Positions 25,669-34,751 of a DNA stretch of 64,000 bases are shown piece after piece. Below the pieces are notes generated by a model. It saw only the letters and a program-made list of their open reading frames with translations, was not told the DNA's origin and ran no database searches. The translations under genes and the position numbers were made by a program. The DNA is from Nonomuraea indica (lineage in GTDB: Bacteria; Actinomycetota; Actinomycetes; Streptosporangiales; Streptosporangiaceae): the NCBI RefSeq assembly GCF_002850745.1, contig NZ_KZ559475.1, positions 235,635 through 299,634 of the forward strand. The letters run 5' to 3'. Positions within the stretch are counted from its first letter, which is position 1, and each line of letters opens with the position of its first letter.

Positions 25669-26639
25669 ACGAGAGCCTCCTCGGGCTTGGTGTCATCGGC
25701 GGTGGTCTCCTCGGCGCGGTGCCCGGTCAGGGCCAGGAACACCTCGTCGAGGGTGGATTTGCGAAGCGTCAGCTCGGAGGCGACGACGCCCAGGTCGTCG
25801 AGGCGCCGCACGACGGCCGGCACCACGGACGGGTCGTGCACGGCGGCGGTCACCACGCCGCCCACCGTCTCGGGAGCGGTCTCGATGACGTCGGAGACGA
25901 CCTTGGCCACCAGCTCCAGGTGGTCCGCGCTGAGCGGGCGCACCTCGAGCACCTGGGCGCCGGTGGTCGCCTTGAGCTGGTCGGAGGTGCCCGACGCGAT
26001 CACCCTGCCGTGGTCGAACACCACGATGTCGTCGGCGAGCTGGTCGGCCTCCTCAAGGTACTGGGTGGTCAGCAGCACCGTCACCCCGTCGGCCATCAGG
26101 CCGCGCACGACCGCCCACAGCTCGGTGCGGCTGCGCGGATCGAGGCCCGTCGTCGGCTCGTCGAGGAACAGCACCTGCGGCCTGCCGACGAGGCTCGCCG
26201 CCAGGTCGAGCCGCCTGCGCATGCCGCCTGAATAGGTCTTGGCGGCGCGCCCACCGGCCTCGGTCAGGGCGAACCGCTCCAGCAGGGCCGTCGCCCGCGC
26301 CCTGGCCTCGGCACGCGACATGCCGAGCAGCCGGCCGATCATCATGAGGTTCTCGACACCGGTGAGCATCTCGTCGACCGCGGCGTACTGCCCGGTCAGC
26401 CCGATGAACGAGCGCACCTGGTGGGCCTCGCGGCGCACGTCGAACCCCAGCACGGTCGCCCTGCCCGCGTCGGGGGCGAGCAGGGTGGCGAGGATGCGCA
26501 CGGCGGTCGTCTTGCCGGCGCCGTTGGGGCCGAGCACGCCGAGCAGCCGGCCCGGAGGCACCACGAGGTCGACGCCGTCGAGGGCCTTGGTGTCGCCATA
26601 GTGCTTCACGAGGCCCTCGGCCTCTATCGCGTAGCGCAT
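25665..26639 (-). CDS. ABC exporter ATPase (DrrA-like)
   Basis: 324 residues from ATG 26639, preceded by AAGGGGAAG. Walker A GPNGAGKTT is near residue 40, the signature YSGGMRRRLDLA near 140, and Walker B VLFLDEPTTGLDP follows. The C-terminal extension (about 225-324) is the DrrA-type regulatory domain. It powers the permease encoded by the next gene. Divergent from the PH-domain operon. Confidence 0.95.
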   Translation of the reverse strand: MRYAIEAEGLVKHYGDTKALDGVDLVVPPGRLLGVLGPNGAGKTTAVRILATLLAPDAGRATVLGFDVRREAHQVRSFIGLTGQYAAVDEMLTGVENLMMIGRLLGMSRAEARARATALLERFALTEAGGRAAKTYSGGMRRRLDLAASLVGRPQVLFLDEPTTGLDPRSRTELWAVVRGLMADGVTVLLTTQYLEEADQLADDIVVFDHGRVIASGTSDQLKATTGAQVLEVRPLSADHLELVAKVVSDVIETAPETVGGVVTAAVHDPSVVPAVVRRLDDLGVVASELTLRKSTLDEVFLALTGHRAEETTADDTKPEEALV

Positions 26640-26744
26640 GACTTCCCCTTCAGTGGTCTGTGCCTCCACTGTGGCGTACGTCACTGACATTTCCCTGACC
26701 GCGGCGCCGGGGCCGCTGAGAGATCGCTGACGTGCCGCGCGGCT

Positions 26745-26750
26745 TAAGCT
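26745..26750 (+). promoter_or_regulatory. -10 element (TAAGCT), leaderless start of the PH-domain operon
   Basis: TANNNT ending 7 nt before GTG 26758; no Shine-Dalgarno. Confidence 0.6.
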
Positions 26751-26757
26751 GGGATTC

Positions 26758-27279
26758 GTGACCCTTACTGGCCCGCTCCGCGATCCGGCGCACCGCGTCT
26801 CGCCGAAGGCCGTCAAGCTCTGGCTGCTCGAGGCACTGATCGCCTTCGTGATCATCGTCGGTGGTTCCGGGCTGGCCGCGGCCTGGGTCGGCGGCAGCGG
26901 CTGGTCGTGGGTGCCCGCCTGGTTCGCGGCCCGGCCGTGGTCGCTGCCCGCGGCGGTGGCGGCGCTGCTGACGCCGTTTCTGGTGGCGGAGCCGTTCGTG
27001 CGCTACTCGGTGCACCGGTGGGAGCTGTCGGGTGACGTCGTGTACGCGCGGACCGGATTTCTCACCCGGGAATGGGTGTTCGTGCCGGTGAGCCGCATCC
27101 AGACGGTCGACAAGGCGCAGGGCTGGCTGGAGCGCATGCTCGGGCTGGCCACCCTGGAGATCCGCACCGCGTCGCACGCCGGCTCGTCCACGATCCAGGG
27201 GCTCGACTTCCACGTGGCGGCCGGGCTGGCCGACCAGTTGGCGCACCGCGCCGAAGAGCTCAGGGACGATGCCACGTGA
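26758..27279 (+). CDS. Bacterial PH-domain membrane protein (YdbS-like)
   Basis: 173 residues: two membrane helices (about 20-45 and 58-78), then a bPH2-type pleckstrin-homology-like domain (about 80-155, with RWELSGDVVYARTGFLTREWVFVPVSRIQTVD). It corresponds to YdbS of Bacillus, which works with a larger YdbT partner; that partner is encoded by the next gene, whose start overlaps this stop (GTGA). Molecular function is poorly known. Confidence 0.88.
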   Translation: MTLTGPLRDPAHRVSPKAVKLWLLEALIAFVIIVGGSGLAAAWVGGSGWSWVPAWFAARPWSLPAAVAALLTPFLVAEPFVRYSVHRWELSGDVVYARTGFLTREWVFVPVSRIQTVDKAQGWLERMLGLATLEIRTASHAGSSTIQGLDFHVAAGLADQLAHRAEELRDDAT

Positions 27280-29318
27280 ACGGCCGGGCCGAGCCTCCCG
27301 AGCCTGCCGAGGCGCCCCGCCGGCGACACCCTGCCACACCGGTCCAGGGGCCCGCGCCGCACGACACCGCGCAGGAACCCGCGCCGCACGACACGGCGCA
27401 GGAACCTGTGCCGCACGACACCGCGCAGAGGTCGGTGCCGCACGACGCCGCGCAGGGGCCCGTGCCGCATGACGTCGCGCAGGGGCCTGTGCCGCATGAC
27501 GTCGCGGCGCCCGGCGGCGCGTCCCAGGACGCCGTCCCGCACCACGAGCGCGGGCCCCGGAGCGCGGCTCAGGCCGGTGCCGGTGCGCCGCCGTACGGGC
27601 CCGTCACGCCCCCGCACGGGCCGGTCGGGGAGGCGCCTCACGGCGGTCGGGCCGAGATGCCGCACGGGCCGGTCGGGGAGACTCCGTACGGCGGGCGGGC
27701 CGTGCCGCCGTACGCGCCGGCAGGGCCGCCGCGGGGGCTCGGGCCCGGCGGGCGGGCGCCGCTGCGGCTGAGCCCCAAGGTGCTGCTCATCGACCCGGTG
27801 CGGATGCTGCCCAACCTGCTCCTGCCGCTGGTCGGCGTGCTGTTCGTGGGCGGCTTCTCCGGCTCCTCGTACGTGTGGGCGGCGGCGGGCGCCGTGGGAG
27901 CCGTGGTGTTCGCGCTGATCCGGTGGGCGACGTTCACCTACGAGATCGTGGGCGACCGGCTGGAGATCAACCGTTCGCTGATCAGCAGGTCGCTGCGGAC
28001 GATCCCGCTCGAACGGGTGCGCGGCGTCGACGTGTCCACCCCGCCCCTGCACCGGCTGCTCGGCCTGGCGGTCCTGAAGATCGACACCGGCGCGAGCGGC
28101 GGCGACGAGGAGGGCAAGCTCGACGGCGTCACCCTGGAGGAGGCCGAACGTCTCAAGGCCGCCCTGCTGCGTCGCGTCGCCGTGGCCAGGGCGCGGGCGG
28201 GCACGGCCGCGCCGGCCGGTCCTGCCGCGACCGCCGCCGGCGAGGCCGCTCCCCTGATGCCGGGCGGCCTCACGGGCGCCCGGGGGGTCCCGGAGGAGCA
28301 CTCCCACGTCCCGTCGGAGCGGACGATCATCACGGTGCCCCGGAAATGGCTGCTCTACGGGCCGTTGTCCGGCGCCTACCTGTTCACCCCGTTCGCCCTC
28401 GCGGGCGGCGCCATCGGGCTGGCGTTCCAGTGGGGCAACGAGCTGGGCGTCGGCCGGGACGCCGCCTGGCAGGCGGGCCGGTGGCTCTGGGACCGGCCCT
28501 ATCTGCTGCTGGTCACCGTGCTGCTCCTGGTGGTCGCCATGCCGTTCGCGGGCGGTGTGATGTACGCGGTGTTCACCTGGGACTTCCGGCTGAAGGACCG
28601 CGACGGCTACCTCGTCGCCGAACGCGGGCTGGTCAACCGGCGCAGCGTCTCGCTCGAGACGAGGCGGGTGCGCGGCTACGAGATCGTGGACGGCCTGGCC
28701 GAACGCCGGGCCGGGGTGGTGCGGGCCTGGGCGATCGTGACCGGCCTCGGCGACTCCTCGACGCGGGGCCAGCTCCTGCCCGTCGTGCCCCGGACGGTCG
28801 CCACCGAGGTGACGGCCGGGGCGATCGGCCCGTACCGGGCGGAGCTACGCCCCCACCCGCCCGTGGCCCGCCGTCGCCGCCTGTTCAGGGCGATCGCGCC
28901 GTGGGCGGCCGTGGGCGTCCTCGCGCTGGCGGCGGCCGCCTCCTCCGGGCTGCTGCTCTGGTGGGTCCTCGCCGTGCTCGCCCTCGCGCTCGCCGGGCTG
29001 GGGGTGCCGCTCGGCCTCGACCGCTACCGGTCGCTGGGGCACGGCTACGACGGGACGCGCCTGTCGGTCCGCTCGGGTTCGCTGCGGCGGGCCCAGGCGG
29101 TGGTGGAACGCCGGGCCGTGGTCGGCTGGCGGATCAGGCAGACGTGGTTCCAGCGGCGGGCCGGCGTGTACACGTTGATCGCGGGAGTGGGCGCGGGCGA
29201 GGGCGGCTACCCGGCGGTGGACGTCTCGGCCGAGCAGGCCAGGGACTTCCCCGCCGAGGTCACCCCCGAGTGGCTGGCGCCGTTCCGGGCCGAGCCGCCC
29301 GGGCCGCGGTCATCCTGA
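27276..29318 (+). CDS. Multi-PH-domain membrane protein (YdbT-like) with repeat-rich N-terminus
   Basis: 680 residues from GTG 27276, overlapping the upstream stop. Residues 1-165 are disordered and include six copies of a nonapeptide (PHDTAQEPA-type). Three modules follow, each a pair of membrane helices plus a bPH2 domain (about 170-290, 360-490 and 530-665). Recurring motifs such as RSLRTIPLERVRGVD, RRSVSLETRRVRGYE and RRAVVGWRIRQTWFQRR mark the PH repeats. Pairing with the small PH protein follows the YdbS/YdbT arrangement. The 3' end overlaps the convergent MMPL gene by 9 nt. Confidence 0.88.
   Translation: MNGRAEPPEPAEAPRRRHPATPVQGPAPHDTAQEPAPHDTAQEPVPHDTAQRSVPHDAAQGPVPHDVAQGPVPHDVAAPGGASQDAVPHHERGPRSAAQAGAGAPPYGPVTPPHGPVGEAPHGGRAEMPHGPVGETPYGGRAVPPYAPAGPPRGLGPGGRAPLRLSPKVLLIDPVRMLPNLLLPLVGVLFVGGFSGSSYVWAAAGAVGAVVFALIRWATFTYEIVGDRLEINRSLISRSLRTIPLERVRGVDVSTPPLHRLLGLAVLKIDTGASGGDEEGKLDGVTLEEAERLKAALLRRVAVARARAGTAAPAGPAATAAGEAAPLMPGGLTGARGVPEEHSHVPSERTIITVPRKWLLYGPLSGAYLFTPFALAGGAIGLAFQWGNELGVGRDAAWQAGRWLWDRPYLLLVTVLLLVVAMPFAGGVMYAVFTWDFRLKDRDGYLVAERGLVNRRSVSLETRRVRGYEIVDGLAERRAGVVRAWAIVTGLGDSSTRGQLLPVVPRTVATEVTAGAIGPYRAELRPHPPVARRRRLFRAIAPWAAVGVLALAAAASSGLLLWWVLAVLALALAGLGVPLGLDRYRSLGHGYDGTRLSVRSGSLRRAQAVVERRAVVGWRIRQTWFQRRAGVYTLIAGVGAGEGGYPAVDVSAEQARDFPAEVTPEWLAPFRAEPPGPRSS
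27357..27518 (+). repeat. 27-bp minisatellite, 6 copies, in the YdbT-like N-terminus
   Basis: In-frame units start every 27 nt from 27357 and begin CCGCACGAC. They encode PHDTAQEPA, PHDTAQEPV, PHDTAQRSV, PHDAAQGPV (and variants) in the predicted cytoplasmic tail. Confidence 0.93.
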
Positions 29319-31403
29319 CACGCGGGCCGGCTCCCGCGACTCCTCCGGCGAGGCGGCGCGGTCCGGGCGGCTCGGCCACCAGGCCCGCGCACCCAGGTCC
29401 CGCACCAGCGCCGGGACCAGCAGCGAGCGGACCACCAGGGTGTCGAGCAGGACGCCGAAGGCGACGATGAAGGCGATCTGCGCGAGGAACGCCAGGGGGA
29501 TCACCACCAGCGCGGCGAAGGTGGCGGCGAGCACGACCCCCGCGGACGTGATCACCCCGCCGGTGGTGACCAGCCCGCGCAGCACTCCCTCCCTGGCCCC
29601 GTGGCGGGCCGTCTCCTCGCGGACCCGGGACATGAGGAAGATGTTGTAGTCCACGCCCAGCGCCACCAGGAAGACGAAGCCGTACAGCGGCACGGACGCG
29701 TCGCTGCCGGTGAAGCCGAAGACGTGCGTGAACATCAGGGTCGAGACGCCGAGGGTGGCGAGGAAGTTCAGCGCGACGGTGGCGACCAGGAGCACCGGCA
29801 TCATCAGCGAGCGCAGCAGGGCGACCAGGATGAGCAGAATGATCGCGAGCACGACCGGGACGATGAGCAGCGTGTCCTTCTCGGCGGTCCGCGTCGTGTC
29901 GTACCGCTGGGCGGTGTAGCCGCCGACCATGACCCCGTCCTCGCCGGACAGGGCCGCGCGCAGCCGCCGGATCGTGTCCTGGGCGGAGTCGCCGTCCGGC
30001 GCGTCGAGCAGCGTGGCCTCCACCAGTGCCCGGCCGCCGACGACCTTGGGCGCGTCGTCTGGGCGTCCGCTCCGCGTCACCGTCGCGGCGCCGGACACGC
30101 CCTCGACCCCGCGGGCCGTCTCCGCCACGGCCGCGGCGCGCCCGGCGGGGACGACGATCACGGCGGGCTGTCCGGAACCGGCGGGGAAGTGCTCGCTCAG
30201 CGTCGCCTGCGCCGCCACCGACGGCGCGTCGTTGACGAACGTCTCGTCCAGGGGCACGCCCCGGGCGTTCAGCTGCGGAGCGAAGAGCGCCAGGCCGGCG
30301 AGGGGCAGGACGGTCGCGATCCACAACCGGCGCGGGTGACGGTCGACCAGGGCGGCCACCCGGCCCCAGATCCCGCGCGCCCCGGCCCCGGAGGCGCGCG
30401 GCTTGGCCGGCCACAGGGCGGCGCGGCCCAGCAGGACGAGGACCGCGGGCAGGAAGGTCAGCGCGCTGAGGGCGGCGCACGCGATGCCGATGGCGCCCAC
30501 GGGCCCGAGCGCGCGGTTGTTGGTCAGGCTGCTGAGCAGCAGCGCGAGCAGGCCGAGGGCGACCGTGGCGGCGCTGGCGACGATCGGCTCGACCGAGCGT
30601 CGCAGCGCGACACGGCCCGCGGCGAAGCGGTCGCCGGTCGCGGCCAGCTCCTCGCGGAAGCGCGCCGTCAGCAACAGTGCGTAGTCGGTGGCCGCGCCGA
30701 TGACGAGGATGAACAGGATGCCCTGCACCTGGCCGTCGACCCGGACGATGTCGCGGTCGGCCAGGAAGTACACCACGGCGCACGCCAGGCCGAGGGCGAA
30801 GACCGCGCCGATGATGATGACGAGCGGCAGCAGCACGCTCCGGTACACCACCAGCAGGATGATCAGCACGGTGATCAGCGCGACCCCGAGCAGCAGGCCG
30901 TCGATGCCGGCGAAGGCGTCGGACAGGTCCGCCCGGGTGGCCGCCGGGCCGGCCAGCTGGGCGCGCAGGCCGTCGACCGCCACGGCCGGGCCGATCCGGT
31001 CGAGGAACTCGCCGAGGGACCCGTCGACCTCGGGGCTCAGCTGGACCACGCCCTGCAGCGCCTCGCCGTCGTCCGACCGGAAGGCGGGGGTGGGACCGCC
31101 GGCGACGCCCGGCGTGCCGCGCAGCGCGGCGAGGGCCCGGGTCGCCGCCGCGGTCTGGGCAGGGGTGATGTCCTTGCCGTCCGCGGTCCACACCACGATG
31201 AGCGGCTGCGTCTCGCTCTGCCGGAACGCCTCCTGCGCCGCCAGCACCCGCGTGGACTCGGCGCTGCTGGGGAGGAACGCGGCCTGGTCGTTGGTGGACA
31301 CCTCGGTGAGCTTGCCGGCGAACGGTCCCAGCCCTCCGCCCACGGCCAGCCAGGCCAGCACGAGCAGCGCCGGAATGAGCCGGCGGATCGGTCGCCGCGC
31401 CAT
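29310..31403 (-). CDS. MMPL/RND-family transporter
   Basis: 697 residues from ATG 31403 (AAGGGCGA upstream), in preference to an in-frame start at 31436 inside the MarR site. Twelve predicted spans with two extracytoplasmic domains (about 40-170 and 350-495), typical of MMPL exporters of lipids or drugs. Paired membrane blocks such as FILVIGAATDYALLL and FVFLVALGVDYNIFL contain the proton-relay Asp/Tyr motif. Divergent MarR regulator suggests substrate-inducible efflux. Confidence 0.93.
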   Translation of the reverse strand: MARRPIRRLIPALLVLAWLAVGGGLGPFAGKLTEVSTNDQAAFLPSSAESTRVLAAQEAFRQSETQPLIVVWTADGKDITPAQTAAATRALAALRGTPGVAGGPTPAFRSDDGEALQGVVQLSPEVDGSLGEFLDRIGPAVAVDGLRAQLAGPAATRADLSDAFAGIDGLLLGVALITVLIILLVVYRSVLLPLVIIIGAVFALGLACAVVYFLADRDIVRVDGQVQGILFILVIGAATDYALLLTARFREELAATGDRFAAGRVALRRSVEPIVASAATVALGLLALLLSSLTNNRALGPVGAIGIACAALSALTFLPAVLVLLGRAALWPAKPRASGAGARGIWGRVAALVDRHPRRLWIATVLPLAGLALFAPQLNARGVPLDETFVNDAPSVAAQATLSEHFPAGSGQPAVIVVPAGRAAAVAETARGVEGVSGAATVTRSGRPDDAPKVVGGRALVEATLLDAPDGDSAQDTIRRLRAALSGEDGVMVGGYTAQRYDTTRTAEKDTLLIVPVVLAIILLILVALLRSLMMPVLLVATVALNFLATLGVSTLMFTHVFGFTGSDASVPLYGFVFLVALGVDYNIFLMSRVREETARHGAREGVLRGLVTTGGVITSAGVVLAATFAALVVIPLAFLAQIAFIVAFGVLLDTLVVRSLLVPALVRDLGARAWWPSRPDRAASPEESREPARVSG

Positions 31404-31430
31404 GAGATCGCCCTTCCGTAGCGACTGATA

Positions 31431-31457
31431 ACTCAATCGATAAGATACTCAATGAGT
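31431..31457. promoter_or_regulatory. Putative MarR operator between marR and MMPL
   Basis: Two direct ACTCAAT repeats 16 bp apart (31431-31437 and 31447-31453); the second is part of the palindrome ACTCAATGAGT (31447-31457). The site lies in an AT-rich island between the divergent starts and just upstream of the marR -10. Confidence 0.5.
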
Positions 31458-31466
31458 GAGATAATG

Positions 31467-31472
31467 TAGCAT
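31467..31472 (+). promoter_or_regulatory. -10 element (TAGCAT), leaderless start of marR
   Basis: TANNNT ending 6 nt before ATG 31479; no Shine-Dalgarno. Confidence 0.55.
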
Positions 31473-31478
31473 GACGTC

Positions 31479-31949
31479 ATGAACGGCGACCGCGGGGGGG
31501 ACACCGACCTACGGTCCTTCGCGGTGAAGCTGCGGCGGATGACCGCCGAGTACAACCGCATCGCCCACGAGTTCGCGGCCGACCACGGGTTGCACAACAC
31601 CGACGTCCAGGCCCTCATCATGATCTTGGACGCTCCGTCGCCGATCACTCCGGGCCGGCTGCGCGAGGAGCTGAACCTCACCTCGGGCGCGATCACCGCG
31701 TGCCTCGACCGGCTGGAGCGGGCCGGGCACATCCGCCGCGTCCGCGACGTGCACGATCGCAGAGTGGTCCACGTGCACTACCTCGACGCGGCGAAGGACG
31801 TCGCCGCCGCCTTCTTCCGCCCGCTCGCCCGGAGCACCGACCACGTGCTGCGGCGTTTCAGCCCGGAGGAGTTGCGCACGGTGGCCGCCTTCCTTGACGC
31901 CGTGAACGACGAGCTCGGCGTGCTGCGAGCCACGCCGGGATCTACCTGA
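31479..31949 (+). CDS. MarR-family regulator
   Basis: 156 residues with the MarR winged helix: recognition region REELNLTSGAITACLDRLERAGHI (about 68-91) and the wing RRVRDVHDRRVVHVH. Divergent from the MMPL exporter, with a candidate operator covering both promoters, so auto- and exporter repression are likely. Ligand unknown. Confidence 0.92.
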   Translation: MNGDRGGDTDLRSFAVKLRRMTAEYNRIAHEFAADHGLHNTDVQALIMILDAPSPITPGRLREELNLTSGAITACLDRLERAGHIRRVRDVHDRRVVHVHYLDAAKDVAAAFFRPLARSTDHVLRRFSPEELRTVAAFLDAVNDELGVLRATPGST

Positions 31950-32095
31950 CGCCTCCTCTTCGGCTTCGCGACCCCGAACGGTTGCATTCCCGGGCGATCG
32001 GGGCTCTTCGGGCGATCGGGGCTGTGCCGCCGGTGGACGCGGGTACGGCCGACCTCCCGGAAGGCGGCCCACCATCGGCCTCCGGGAATGCGAAA

Positions 32096-32135
32096 GGGCG
32101 GCGGGGCACGTTCTCGGAATCGTGTCCCGCCGCCC
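32096..32135. terminator. Strong hairpin between convergent marR and sepH
   Basis: 15-bp stem (32096-32110 with 32121-32135, one G-U pair) and a 10-nt loop, 12 nt beyond the sepH stop. Its position suits termination from both directions. An 18-bp direct repeat (GGGCGATCGGGGCT type) also occurs near 31991-32030. Confidence 0.7.
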
Positions 32136-32147
32136 TGTACGGCGGCG

Positions 32148-34751
32148 TCAGTCCTGGCGGCGGGCGCCGAACATGATCTCGTCCCAGGTGGGCACCGAGG
32201 CGCGGCGGCCCCTCGAACCCTTGCGCGGCTGGCGGGCCGCAGGGGCGGGCGGCGGTGACGGCACCGGCACCGGCGCCTCCTTCGCGGCCTGCTTGCCCTT
32301 GTCACCCTTGCCCGAACCGTCCCTGCCTGAACCGTCCCTGCCTGAACCGTCCTTGCCGCCATCGGCCGCGTCGTCCCTGCCCGGACGCGCCGCGGGCACC
32401 GCGGCGGCCGGCGCCGGCTTCGGCTTCGGCGCGGGTGGCTTGGGCACCGGCTTCGGGGCGGGGGCGGGGGCTTCGACGGGTGCGGCCTCGGCCTCGACCC
32501 CGTCCGCCGTGGTCACGCCGGTCTCCGACGTGTCCGTCTCCGGCGCTGTGGCGGGCGCGGGCGTGCCGGTCGCCGCTGCCTCGGGTGCCTCCGTTGCCTC
32601 GGTGGCGTTCGTTGCCTCGGTCGCCTTCGTGTCGGGAGCGGACGGCTCCGGCGTGGAGGGCTCCGTCTGAGGTGGCTCGGCCGCTGCTGCGGCCTCCGTC
32701 GCCTGCGGCCGGGGCGTCTCGGCCGGCGTCGGCTCCGGTGCTGGAGTGTCGCCCGCGTCCGGCCGCGGTGCTGCGGCGGCCTCCGGTGCGGCCCGCTCGG
32801 GAGCCTTCCCGGTGCCGGGGTCGGCGGGTGGAGCCTCGGCCACGGCCCCGGCGGGCTGCGACGGCGACTCGGCCGCGACCTCAGCGGGCTGTGACGGCGA
32901 CCCGGCCGTGGGTTCCGTGGCGGACGGGACCGGCGCTGCCTGGTCGGGGACCGCCACGGGCGCCTGGTCGGCTCCTGCCTGTGGTGCCTCGTCAGGTGCC
33001 GCCACGGGCGCCTCGTCCGATGCCGCCACGGGCGTCTGGTCGGCTCCTGCCTGTGGTGCCTCGTCAGGTGCCGCCACGGGCGCCTGGTCGGGCACCGTCG
33101 CGGGCGGGGCCGCGGACGCCTCGTCCGGTGCTGTCGTGGGTGCGGCGTCGCTCGCTGTGTGCGGTTCGGCCGTGGTGTCGTCGCTCGCGCCGGGCGCGTC
33201 CTCCTCGGTCGCTGTGAAGGCGTCGTCCTGTGCGGCCATGGCGGGGGTGTCGGGGGACGCGTCCCGCACCTCGGGGGCGTCAGCGGGCGCGCCGGCGGTC
33301 GAGGGCGTGTCCCGCACCTCGGACGCACCGGTGCCCGGTGCGCCAGTGGCCGTCGGGGTGGACTCCTCGACGCCTGTGACGATGTGGGCGGGCGCCTCGG
33401 TGGCCGGTGCCGTGCTCTCCGCCGGGGCGGCGGGCAGGGTCTCCGCCGGGGCGGCCGGTACGGGCTCCTCCGGGACGTGCGGCGCGGTCCCGGGCTCGGC
33501 GACGGCCGCCGGCTCGCCCATGGGCTCCGCGGCACCGGCCTGCGCGACACCGGCCTGCGCGACACCTGCCTGCGTGGTGTCGGCCTGCGTGGTGTCGGCC
33601 TGCGTGGTGTCGGCCTGCGTGGTGTCGGTCTGCACGGCGTCGGTCTGGACGGAGGTGATCCGCTCCGGGCTCGTGGACGGCTCGGGCCGGTGGGTGGGGT
33701 CGTGGCTCACCGGGGCGTAGAAGGCCTCGGCCTCGCGGGCGCCACCGCGCTCCTCCGTACGGCTCAGGCCGAAGTCCGCGGGCCAGGCCGCGGGCGCGCC
33801 GCGGCGGGCGGGCGGCTCGGGCGCCGAGCCGGCGCCGGGACCGTCCTCGCGCCCCGGAACGGCCGGTGCGGCGGGAGCGGAAGCGGCCGGCGGCGCCGTG
33901 GAGGGCAGCGGCGGGGCGGGGTCGCGCGGGGCGACCGGGGCCGGCGGGAAGGCCGGGCGGCGGTCCGGGGGCGTGCCCGGGGACCGCTCGAAGGGCGGCG
34001 GCCCGAAGTCGGCGCCGCGCGGCGGCCCGTGGTGCCCGACGGCGGGCTCGTCCGGCTCGCGGCGCGCCGGCGGGAAGGGCAGCGGGTCGGAGCCGAGCGG
34101 CGGCACCGGCTGCAGCTTGGCCACGCGCGGCGCGAACGGCGTGACCGTGGTGTCCTCCACCGGAGGGCTCGGGTCGAAGTCGGCCGACGACAGCCGCATG
34201 GCCTCGTCGTCGTGCGGGGTGACGTGGCGGCGGCGCGGGTCGAACAGCCACTCGGCGTGCCGGGTGTGACCGTTCCACACGTAGCCGAGCTTGACCCGCC
34301 ACAGGCCGTCGTCGCGCTTGGCCGAGTCCCAGTCGATCTCGTCGGTGGGCACGCCGCGCCGGGTGAGCCGCTCCGCGACGAGCTCGCCGAGGGTCGGCCC
34401 GGCCGACGACTCGCCGGGCATCCGCACGGCCACGCGCTGCGCCTGCTGGGCGACGTACTCGCGTTCCTGCAGCACCGGCCCCTCGAACCAGCGCACGCGT
34501 TCGACCGGGATGCCGGCGGTAGCGGCGATCTCCTCCGCGGTCTCTCCGGCGCGGATGCGCGCCTGGATCTCCTTGGGGCGCAACGGGCTCTCCACTTCGA
34601 TCTCGTACTGCCCGAGACGGGAGAAGTTGCCGCGGACGGCAGCACGGAGCCGGTCGTCCACGGGAAGTGTGAAGCGTGTACCCCGCCCGGCAGTCGCCAG
34701 CACGAGATAGGTGCCGTCCTCACTCACCGCGACGAGTCGGAGCTCCTGCAT
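32148..34751 (-). CDS. sepH: SepH cell-division protein with an exceptionally long linker
   Basis: SepH binds FtsZ and stimulates its assembly at actinobacterial division septa. The N-terminal DUF3071 domain (about 1-175; GRGTRFTLPVDDRLRAAVRGNF, EIQARIRAGETAEEIAATAGI, the last a helix-turn-helix) and the conserved C-terminal motif VPTWDEIMFGARRQD are both present. Between them lie about 650 residues of Pro/Ala/Thr/Glu-rich, presumably disordered sequence with two minisatellites; at 867 residues the protein is more than twice the Streptomyces homologue. The ATG at 34751 is set by the N-terminal homology; longer in-frame starts are unlikely. Confidence 0.94.
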   Translation of the reverse strand: MQELRLVAVSEDGTYLVLATAGRGTRFTLPVDDRLRAAVRGNFSRLGQYEIEVESPLRPKEIQARIRAGETAEEIAATAGIPVERVRWFEGPVLQEREYVAQQAQRVAVRMPGESSAGPTLGELVAERLTRRGVPTDEIDWDSAKRDDGLWRVKLGYVWNGHTRHAEWLFDPRRRHVTPHDDEAMRLSSADFDPSPPVEDTTVTPFAPRVAKLQPVPPLGSDPLPFPPARREPDEPAVGHHGPPRGADFGPPPFERSPGTPPDRRPAFPPAPVAPRDPAPPLPSTAPPAASAPAAPAVPGREDGPGAGSAPEPPARRGAPAAWPADFGLSRTEERGGAREAEAFYAPVSHDPTHRPEPSTSPERITSVQTDAVQTDTTQADTTQADTTQADTTQAGVAQAGVAQAGAAEPMGEPAAVAEPGTAPHVPEEPVPAAPAETLPAAPAESTAPATEAPAHIVTGVEESTPTATGAPGTGASEVRDTPSTAGAPADAPEVRDASPDTPAMAAQDDAFTATEEDAPGASDDTTAEPHTASDAAPTTAPDEASAAPPATVPDQAPVAAPDEAPQAGADQTPVAASDEAPVAAPDEAPQAGADQAPVAVPDQAAPVPSATEPTAGSPSQPAEVAAESPSQPAGAVAEAPPADPGTGKAPERAAPEAAAAPRPDAGDTPAPEPTPAETPRPQATEAAAAAEPPQTEPSTPEPSAPDTKATEATNATEATEAPEAAATGTPAPATAPETDTSETGVTTADGVEAEAAPVEAPAPAPKPVPKPPAPKPKPAPAAAVPAARPGRDDAADGGKDGSGRDGSGRDGSGKGDKGKQAAKEAPVPVPSPPPAPAARQPRKGSRGRRASVPTWDEIMFGARRQD
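32953..33096 (+). repeat. 72-bp higher-order repeat in the sepH linker
   Basis: GCCACGGGCG blocks recur at 32953, 33001, 33025 and 33073 (spacing 48, 24, 48), giving two near-identical 72-bp units. On the minus strand they encode DEAPQAGADQ/PVAAPDEAP-type segments. Confidence 0.9.
33538..33642 (+). repeat. 15-bp minisatellite, 7 copies, in the sepH linker
   Basis: Units of the type GCCTGCGTGGTGTCG, encoding pentapeptides DTTQA and GVAQA on the minus strand. The central four copies are identical. Confidence 0.93.
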
